This document shows, one piece after another, positions 1 to 5,485 of a stretch of DNA of 7,511 bases; positions within the stretch are counted from its first letter, which is position 1; every line of letters begins with the position of its first letter. Source of the DNA: Methanobacteriota archaeon (GTDB lineage Archaea > Thermoplasmatota > Thermoplasmata > RBG-16-68-12); NCBI GenBank assembly GCA_005878515.1, contig VBLZ01000182.1, positions 1-7,511 of the forward strand, given 5' to 3'. The position numbers and the translations under genes are program-made. The notes below the pieces were generated by a model. The model was not told where the DNA came from. It searched no databases and saw nothing but the letters and a program-made list of their open reading frames with translations.

Positions 1-1952
1 TCATATCTCGACTTCTCGATGTACGCCTCGGCCAGGTCTTGGTACGCGGGAAAGAAGCTCTCGTCGATTTTGAACATCTTTTCGCACGCCTCGAGCGATT
101 TGTCGAACTGATTCGCGCAGTTGAAGATGACGGCCGCGCAGTCGTTGACCTCGAGGGCAAGGGGGTTGAGAGACCTCGCCCGGCCGATTTCCGCGATGGC
201 TTCGTCGAGCCTTCCCGTACACGCGAGGTGCGCTCCGTATGAGTTGCACACCCGCCCGTAGTTCGGGTTGAGCTCGAGGGCACGCCTGAATTCCTCCTCG
301 GCGGCCCTTTGGTCGTAGTAATAGGATTCCATGACGGCTGCCAATGTCGCGTGAGGTTCCGCCAACGAATCGTCGAGGCTGAGTGCCCTTTGTGCGAAGT
401 CCTGCGCTTTGGGGAAACTCTCGTTGGGCGGAAGGTAGCCCTCCTCGCCCATCCGTTCATAGCACTCTGCGATCCCCTCGTAGGCGAGGGCGAAGCGCGG
501 GTCTTCCGCGATCGCGTTCTCGAAGTATCGGAGCGCTCTCTTGTAACCTTCCTCGGTCCTCTCCGATCGGTAGTGGAGCCCTTTGAGGTAGAGGCTGTAC
601 GCCTCCATGTTGGCCGTCGCTCTTCTCTCGATTCTCTGCCTTTCGTCCACGAGGAGGTGAACCTGCAGGGCTTCGGCCACCTTGTTGGCGATGTCGCCTT
701 GAATCGCGAAGATGTCCGCGAGTTCCCGGTCGTAGCTTTGGGACCAGAGCTGTTCGTCCCTCTCGACGTCGATCAATTCGATCGTGATTCGCAGTCGGTT
801 CCCCGCTTTCCGGACGCTCCCCTCGAGAATGGACCCGACGCCCAGCTCGCTCGCAATCTCGCTGACGGACTTCTTGCTCCCTTTGTACCTCATGGCGGAC
901 GTGCGCGAAGTCGTCCGCAGGTCGCCGATCTTGGAAACGGCGGAAATGAGTTCCTCCGTCATCCCGTCCGCAAAGTACTCGTCGCCAGGGTCAGGGCTGA
1001 TGCTCGAAAGGGGCAAGACGGCGATGCGAAGCCTCGCATTCGGGACGAACCGCTTGCCCAAATCTTGAGGGACCTGGGCCATCTGTACGGTGAGGTATCG
1101 GTTGACAAGGGCGCCATGGTCCTGTTGCGTTCGGATCCAGAACTCCTTGTTCTCGGGGTCGCCCGGGTCGAACAGGTCGTCGTACCTGATCCGGTCCTCG
1201 CCTTGAGGTATTCGTCTCGCGCAACTGATCGCAAAATCCCTCAGTTGCCTCGCGCTTTCGAGCTGCGCGTTGGCTGTGGCATAGAACACCGCCATCTTCT
1301 CCACCTCGCGAATCAACCGCCCCCGCTCCGCTGCCGCGTGAAGGAGCTGAACGAGGGTTACTAACGTCCTGTCTCCTTCGGTGAGGGACGGAACCGCGAG
1401 GCGGTGATCCGCGGGAATTCGGCTGAGCAGGTCGGCCCCTTTCGGGCGCTGCTGGATCGCCGTGGTCATCTCTTCGAGGCTCCGCCCCGAGCTCCCCGCC
1501 AGGATGAAACACACGCGTTTTCGACGACCTTCTGGCGGTTCCAGATGCCGCAGGAGCAGTTCGTAGGGCCAACTTTCTTCCGCCTTCGAGTCGGCTTCAT
1601 CAACGAGGCACAAGGTGTGTTGTGGAGTGGATTCGAGGATGTCCAACGAGGCGCGGAACCTGCCTTCGTTGGATTCGGCGAGGTTTAGCTCGACGTAGGC
1701 CGGCGCACCCATGGAACGAGCGAGCTCTTGAACGAGGAATGTCTTCCCGGATCCCGGAGGACCCCAGATAAGGTAGTTCTCCTTGCTGCCGAGAGGGCCG
1801 TCGAGCCCAGCCATGACTTTCCTCCGAAAGTCCTTAAGCGCATGCCGCGTCTTCTCGTCAAACCTGACGTAGTTGCCGACGACCTCGAACCTTGCGAGGT
1901 CGATGTGGTCCAGGTTCAACAGGACGGGGTCGGCCAAGTCTTCTTCACCCAT
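1..1952 (-). CDS. AAA+ ATPase / TolB-like domain / TPR repeat fusion protein (3' end beyond left edge)
   Basis: One minus-strand frame is open for 650 codons from the ATG at 1952-1950 to the window edge, so the C-terminus is missing. An in-frame TAG lies two codons upstream, making this ATG the first possible start; no clear Shine-Dalgarno precedes it. Residues about 25-240 form a P-loop ATPase of AAA+ type: Walker A GPPGSGKT at 64-71, Walker B TLCLVDEAD at 113-121 with the D118-E119 pair, a possible sensor-1 segment near 150-155 (ILAGSS), and DLLSRI near 174-179. Residues about 309-430 are a TolB-like/FlgO-like domain beginning IAVLPLSSISPDPGDEYFADG and continuing through GVGSILEGSVRK. From about 450 onward at least five TPR-like units follow, with signatures such as RALELNPNYG and YQDLAEAYIEKSRY. 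No signal peptide or membrane helix is evident, so it is probably cytoplasmic. In known families the TolB-like plus TPR block is often fused to cyclases, kinases or DNA-binding domains in signalling proteins. A signalling or regulatory ATPase is inferred; the actual target is unknown. Confidence 0.88.
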   Translation of the reverse strand, partial: MGEEDLADPVLLNLDHIDLARFEVVGNYVRFDEKTRHALKDFRRKVMAGLDGPLGSKENYLIWGPPGSGKTFLVQELARSMGAPAYVELNLAESNEGRFRASLDILESTPQHTLCLVDEADSKAEESWPYELLLRHLEPPEGRRKRVCFILAGSSGRSLEEMTTAIQQRPKGADLLSRIPADHRLAVPSLTEGDRTLVTLVQLLHAAAERGRLIREVEKMAVFYATANAQLESARQLRDFAISCARRIPQGEDRIRYDDLFDPGDPENKEFWIRTQQDHGALVNRYLTVQMAQVPQDLGKRFVPNARLRIAVLPLSSISPDPGDEYFADGMTEELISAVSKIGDLRTTSRTSAMRYKGSKKSVSEIASELGVGSILEGSVRKAGNRLRITIELIDVERDEQLWSQSYDRELADIFAIQGDIANKVAEALQVHLLVDERQRIERRATANMEAYSLYLKGLHYRSERTEEGYKRALRYFENAIAEDPRFALAYEGIAECYERMGEEGYLPPNESFPKAQDFAQRALSLDDSLAEPHATLAAVMESYYYDQRAAEEEFRRALELNPNYGRVCNSYGAHLACTGRLDEAIAEIGRARSLNPLALEVNDCAAVIFNCANQFDKSLEACEKMFKIDESFFPAYQDLAEAYIEKSRY

Positions 1953-2152
1953 TCGCTAACTTCGGAAAGCGCCGGTCTTTGGGATGCACGATCGGAAACC
2001 ATCCTGGATTTTCGGCTTTCATGCAATCTTGCCAGATGTTTTATCCGTTATTTGAGGAGATGCCAGCGGTCCCCGTTGCTTGAGGCGGCACATTCCATTC
2101 GAGTGCCTTCCGTCCACGATAGCTCATTCCTTCAATTACTCGGGAGAAGTAG
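1953..2152. other. Intergenic region between tRNA-Arg and the AAA-TolB-TPR gene
   Basis: About 200 bases with no supportable gene. It is visibly more AT-rich than its surroundings around 2000-2060. It contains a candidate TATA element (2039-2044) and a short imperfect inverted repeat, ggcac at 2087-2091 and gtgcc at 2103-2107. No T-run typical of an archaeal terminator follows the tRNA. The open frame that crosses it on the plus strand is a shadow reading through the tRNA. Confidence 0.5.
2039..2044 (-). promoter_or_regulatory. Candidate TATA box for the AAA-TolB-TPR gene
   Basis: On the minus strand the sequence reads GGATAAAAC, with ATAAAA at 2044-2039. If this is an archaeal box A, transcription would begin near 2015, leaving a leader of about 60 bases before the ATG at 1952. 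It is one of the few AT-rich hexamers upstream of the gene, but it matches the consensus only partly, and a second AT-rich patch (CAAATAAC) lies about ten bases further upstream. Confidence 0.3.
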
Positions 2153-2227
2153 CGGACCCGGAGGGATTCGAACCCTCGACAGCCGGATTAGAAATCCGGT
2201 GCCCTATCCGTGCTAGGCGACGGGTCC
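2153..2227 (-). tRNA. tRNA-Arg (anticodon UCU)
   Basis: The minus strand folds into a complete 75-base cloverleaf. The acceptor stem GGACCCG pairs perfectly with CGGGTCC. The D stem is GCCU with GGGC, including one U-G pair. The anticodon stem CCGGA/UCCGG encloses the loop UUUCUAA, giving anticodon UCU for AGA and AGG codons. The variable loop has five bases, and the T arm is GAGGG-UUCGAAU-CCCUC. A20 and C35, the usual arginine identity bases, are present, and the discriminator base is G73. There is no intron in the anticodon loop, and CCA is not encoded because CUA follows the discriminator. A box A promoter lies at the expected distance upstream, so the gene is probably transcribed on its own rather than by read-through from the peptidase gene. 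Confidence 0.97.
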
Positions 2228-2250
2228 GGCTCGGGCACAGAGCGGCGTCC

Positions 2251-2257
2251 TAATAAA
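2251..2257 (-). promoter_or_regulatory. Archaeal box A (TATA) promoter of tRNA-Arg
   Basis: On the minus strand TTTATTA occupies 2257-2251, centred about 27 bases upstream of the mature tRNA 5' end at 2227. It stands out in a GC-rich context (GATGGTTTATTAGGACG). The motif and spacing fit an archaeal TBP site for a tRNA whose transcript starts at or just before the mature 5' end. It is one of the main reasons to call the host archaeal. Confidence 0.7.
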
Positions 2258-2309
2258 CCATCGACGTGAGCCTTCCGAGAACGCCCCGATCGATCGAATC
2301 CGCGAGCTC

Positions 2310-3323
2310 TCAGCGTTCCGCGAATCCTGGAAGGCCTCCGAGCGTCCCGGCGGCTCGCACGCCGTTCACGGCGGCCCGCGCCACTTCTCTCACCGTGACA
2401 TGATGCAGGACGTCGAATGCCCTGTGATCAATGGTCGTTCCTTTCTTCGATCGCGTTGCGAACCCGAGGATCGTGTCCCCGTCGGTGGACATGTGCGCCG
2501 GCCGCACTGCGAGGGCGATTCCGTCGTGGGCCAGTTCGACCAGTCGGGCGAGCTGCTCGTGATCCAGCGGCGCATCCGTTCCCACCACGCCGATCGTCGT
2601 CCCAGATCGCGTCTTCGAACGTTTCAGGTATTCATTGGCGAGATCGTCCATCTCCCAAAATCCGGTCCCATCTCCGCGAAGGGTCCCGCCGATCGTGCGG
2701 TTCTCAAATGGGTCGTAGACATTCCCCACGCAATTCGTCACCACGATCGCGCCCACCGTCCACGGGCCGATTCGGGCTGCGCTGCTCCCGACTCCCCCTT
2801 TCGTCCCGCCCGACGGCCCGAAGAACGGCCCGACGGTGGCGCCGGTCCCCGCGCCGACGTTTCCCTGGGCAATCGTCTTAGTCGAGGCATCGACGCATGC
2901 TTCGTATCCGAGGTCCGAGTAGTCGAACCCTTCCGTTTCCGCGAACTCGAGGTCGTAGATGTTGGTCCCCATGATGGCGGGCATCGTCCCGCCGCCCTTG
3001 CGGGAAGCGAGTCGGTGCTCGAGAAGAAACCGGCGGATTCCCCGCACCGCGTCGAAGCCGTACACGTCGCCCCCGGTGAGGAGCAGCGCGTGGCGGTCGA
3101 TGAACGTCTTTCCGAGGTCCGAGGCCGCTGTGTCGTAGGTCCCGGGCCAGCCGCCGCGGGCGTCGGCGAAGGCCATGGCGGGTGGCTCGAGGAGGACCAC
3201 CGTCGTGCCAGTCCGCCGCTCGAGATTTTGCGCGTGGCCGACGCGCACGCCTCGGATCGCGGTGAGCGTCGAGTTCGCGGCGATAGCCTCCACCCGGAAC
3301 TTCGAAGGGACTGCCGGGGGCAT
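2310..3323 (-). CDS. P1 family (DmpA/NylC-like) self-processing aminopeptidase
   Basis: A 337-residue protein of the P1 (S58/DmpA) family, whose members self-cleave into two chains and expose an N-terminal Ser or Thr nucleophile. Known members release N-terminal residues from peptides, beta-peptides or amides, or open nylon oligomers. Supporting motifs in order: IRGVRVGHA at 23-31 with RTGTTVVLLE after it, LLTGGDVYGFDAV around 81-93, GNVGAGTGATVG at 154-165, GGVGSSAARIG at 176-186, VTNCVGNVYDP at 195-205, and GTTIGVVGTDA at 241-251. The likely cleavage bond is Gly241-Thr242, with Thr242 as nucleophile. PAHMSTDGD at 275-283 fits a conserved family loop. The ATG at 3323 is chosen; an in-frame TTG at 3374 would add 17 residues, overlap the upstream gene by 20 bases and has GAGGT upstream of it, so it cannot be excluded. 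The gene follows the dehydrogenase-like gene by 31 bases and is probably co-transcribed with it. No signal peptide is apparent. The substrate is unknown. Confidence 0.9.
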   Translation of the reverse strand: MPPAVPSKFRVEAIAANSTLTAIRGVRVGHAQNLERRTGTTVVLLEPPAMAFADARGGWPGTYDTAASDLGKTFIDRHALLLTGGDVYGFDAVRGIRRFLLEHRLASRKGGGTMPAIMGTNIYDLEFAETEGFDYSDLGYEACVDASTKTIAQGNVGAGTGATVGPFFGPSGGTKGGVGSSAARIGPWTVGAIVVTNCVGNVYDPFENRTIGGTLRGDGTGFWEMDDLANEYLKRSKTRSGTTIGVVGTDAPLDHEQLARLVELAHDGIALAVRPAHMSTDGDTILGFATRSKKGTTIDHRAFDVLHHVTVREVARAAVNGVRAAGTLGGLPGFAER

Positions 3324-3354
3324 ATTTAACGGATATGCGAGGCTTGGGCGGACC

Positions 3355-4539
3355 CTACCCGGGGAAGTCTGCAACCGAGAACGAAACCTCGTGTGCCGCG
3401 AGCTCCGGCACGACTAGATCCGGGGAGAGTTCCTCCGGGGCGAGGACCCCGGCGCGCGGGAGTCGTTTCGTGTGGATCATCATGACGGCCGCTGCCGACG
3501 CGGCGGCGGTCAGGAAACGCTCTGCGGTCGTACCTCGGCGGCGGTTCGCCTCTCGATGTTCCATCGTGAGCGACGCCCGCACGGCGGCATTCGTGCCGTC
3601 GCCTTTGGTGCCGTGCACCTCGACCACGATTCCCAGGGCTCCGGGAAGCGGGCCAATCAGCGTCGACGGTTCGGGGATCGCGGCCATGAACGCATCGCGG
3701 AAGGGGATTTGCGTCACGCCGACCTTCACCTTGTGGTCCGGCCTCAGGAGGCCCAGCGCGTCGAATGCGTGGATCGCGCGCTCGAGTTCCGGGTTGATGT
3801 CGTGCTTGTAGTCGACCCATCCGACGGGCTTGCCGAGGTGGGCGGGCAAGGTCAGGACCTCCTCGTGCCAGAACCAGTGGACGCGTCGCTTCCCGATCGG
3901 CGGCGGGAACTCGTAGTCCTCCTCGCCGCTGGCGGGTTCCTCTTCGCGGATGTCCTTCCCGTCCCAGACGATCGGATTCGACAGGGCTGCGCTGATGAAC
4001 ACTTCTCGCGAGTAGAGCGGGAACCCGTCCGTCGCCTTCTCGCCCGTGGCCGCTTTGCGAATCAAAATCCGATCGATCTTGCTGAAACGGTCCGCGGCGA
4101 CCCGCGCCATGACGTTGGAAATCCCGGGGTCCGACCCCATCGAAACAATCGCGCTGATTCCGCGATCCCGCCAACGCGAGTCCAAGCCGAGCTGCTCCAG
4201 GACGCCGCGCTTCTCTCCGGCCACGGGAGGGCTGTACCCCGCGCTATCGACGTAGCCGCATCCCGCCGCGAAGCACGCGTCCATCACGCGGAGATTGTGC
4301 TCCGGTAACGTCGCATTCACGGCGACGTCCACGCCCCCGAGGATCCGGCGCAAGGCGTTCCCGTCCGTCACGTCCGCCTCGAGCGCAGTCAACGATGCGG
4401 TCTTGCCGAGGGATTGCAGGGCCCGGGAGCGGTCCCCGCGCTTGTCGACGATGACGATCTCATCCACGCGGCGGTCGGCCGCGAGTTCGAGGGTGATGAT
4501 CCTGCCGAGTCCGCCCGTCCCGAGGACCGCGGCCTTCAC
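3355..4539 (-). CDS. Saccharopine dehydrogenase-like NAD(P) oxidoreductase
   Basis: A 394-residue protein starting at GTG (4539-4537). The N-terminal Rossmann fold is plain: KAAVLGTGGLGR carries the GxGGxG loop at about 7-12, and the second strand ends IVIVD with Asp32, which tends to favour NAD over NADP. NATLPEHNLRVMDAC around 75-89 and YVDSAGY around 96-102 resemble the substrate-proximal part of the family. The hallmark GSDPGISN at 135-142 is typical of saccharopine dehydrogenase and carboxynorspermidine synthase relatives. The C-terminal part, about 145-394, includes acidic and aromatic segments (EEEPASGEEDYEF, HWFWHEE) that I do not recognise from characterised members. Family members form or split C-N bonds between an amino acid and a keto compound, but the exact reaction cannot be assigned. 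The frame stays open upstream without an ATG, and GTG is preferred because it starts directly at the first Rossmann strand. The P1 peptidase gene follows by 31 bases, suggesting a shared transcript. Confidence 0.85.
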   Translation of the reverse strand: MKAAVLGTGGLGRIITLELAADRRVDEIVIVDKRGDRSRALQSLGKTASLTALEADVTDGNALRRILGGVDVAVNATLPEHNLRVMDACFAAGCGYVDSAGYSPPVAGEKRGVLEQLGLDSRWRDRGISAIVSMGSDPGISNVMARVAADRFSKIDRILIRKAATGEKATDGFPLYSREVFISAALSNPIVWDGKDIREEEPASGEEDYEFPPPIGKRRVHWFWHEEVLTLPAHLGKPVGWVDYKHDINPELERAIHAFDALGLLRPDHKVKVGVTQIPFRDAFMAAIPEPSTLIGPLPGALGIVVEVHGTKGDGTNAAVRASLTMEHREANRRRGTTAERFLTAAASAAAVMMIHTKRLPRAGVLAPEELSPDLVVPELAAHEVSFSVADFPG

Positions 4540-4615
4540 GCGCGCGTCGAAGCGGCTGGAGCGCCTTAGAGGTTTCGACGCGATTTCTCGCCGGTTACCT
4601 TCCGTCCCCCTTGGC

Positions 4616-5485
4616 TCACTTCGGGGTCGTCGGCGGTGCGGGTGCGATTCGCTCGCGGCCGGCGTAGACGTTGAATCGTTCCCCGCGGGCGAAGCCCACC
4701 AGGGTCATGCCGAATTCGTCCGCCAGGGTCACCGCGAGACTGGACGGAGCGCCCACCGCCACGACTATTGGAATGCCGGCCACCGCCGCTTTCTGCATGA
4801 TCTCGAAACTCGACCGTCCGCTCACCCCGAGGATGTGATTGGAGAGAGGCACCCGGCCCGCGAGAAAGGCCTCTCCGATGACCTTGTCGGCCGCGTTGTG
4901 TCTCCCGACGTCCTCGCGCAGACTCTGGAGGTTCCCGCGGGCATCGAAGAGGCCGGCGGCATGCAGGCCTCCCGTCTCGGAGAAGAGCGCTTGTTCTTCC
5001 CGAAGCCGCTCCGGAATCGACCGAACTACGTCGGAATTGATTCGCGGACGTTCCTTCGGGATCGAATGCCGGGCCGCGACGCGAACCGCCTCGAGGGATG
5101 TCTTCCCGCACACCCCGCACGAGGACGTCATGTAGAAATGGCGGCTCAAGCGGTCCGCGCGAAACGCAACCTCCGGGCGCAAGACCGCGCTCACGATGTT
5201 GTACTCTTGGACGACTCCCGGGTCGGTGCAATACTCGATTCGAACGATGTCGCGCTTGCGGGCCACGATTCCCTCCGTGAGGAGGAACCCCGCCGCGAGT
5301 TCGAAATCGTGACCGGGGGTTCGCATCGTGACCGACAGGGACGTCGTCGCGCGATCACCGGTCGCTCCCGTCTCGACTCGGATTTCCATCGGCTCCTCCG
5401 CTGCGAGAACGTCGGTCTCGTCCGAGGAGCCCTCGCCTCGAACCTTCCAAACCGTCGCGCGTGTCGTCGGACCCGGGCGCTTCAC
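4616..5485 (-). CDS. fdhD: FdhD, formate dehydrogenase accessory sulfurtransferase
   Basis: A 289-residue protein with the full FdhD signature. In E. coli, FdhD transfers sulfur from a cysteine desulfurase to the molybdenum bis-MGD cofactor, a step required for formate dehydrogenase activity. The catalytic CxxC is present as SSCGVCGKTS, with Cys123 and Cys126 matching the E. coli pair in position. Other family motifs are EEPMEIRV at 30-37, AAGFLLTEGI at 64-73, GGLHAAGLF at 172-180, REDVGRHNAADKVIG at 190-204, LGVSGRSSFEIMQKA at 219-233 and a GAPSSLAV stretch near 245-252. The start is GTG at 5485-5483, which overlaps the stop of the upstream oxidoreductase gene in a GTGA arrangement and has GGTGA four bases upstream. 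This indicates translational coupling and points to the upstream enzyme as the client. The same frame remains open for a further 314 codons upstream, but those encode only low-complexity arginine- and proline-rich sequence and are not part of the protein. The next gene downstream starts 76 bases away. Confidence 0.96.
   Translation of the reverse strand: MKRPGPTTRATVWKVRGEGSSDETDVLAAEEPMEIRVETGATGDRATTSLSVTMRTPGHDFELAAGFLLTEGIVARKRDIVRIEYCTDPGVVQEYNIVSAVLRPEVAFRADRLSRHFYMTSSCGVCGKTSLEAVRVAARHSIPKERPRINSDVVRSIPERLREEQALFSETGGLHAAGLFDARGNLQSLREDVGRHNAADKVIGEAFLAGRVPLSNHILGVSGRSSFEIMQKAAVAGIPIVVAVGAPSSLAVTLADEFGMTLVGFARGERFNVYAGRERIAPAPPTTPK

Noticed and set aside
1..249. Minus-strand open frame of 82 codons
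   Set aside because: It lies in another frame within the TPR-coding part of the fusion gene and is Arg-rich without features.
309..1364. Plus-strand open frame of 351 codons
   Set aside because: It is exactly antisense, codon on codon, to the AAA-TolB-TPR gene, whose minus-strand product has clear domains. The plus-strand product has no recognisable motif.
1728..2216. Plus-strand open frame of 162 codons ending in a sequence resembling GPGGIRTLDSRIRNPVPYPC
   Set aside because: The C-terminal part is a translation of the antisense strand of the tRNA-Arg gene, a well-known false-protein pattern.
2287..2296. Palindrome CGATCGATCG between the peptidase gene and the tRNA
   Set aside because: Ten bases only, with no T-run beside it; neither a convincing terminator nor a known operator.
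2400..3329. Plus-strand open frame of 309 codons
   Set aside because: Shadow of the P1 peptidase gene on the opposite strand.
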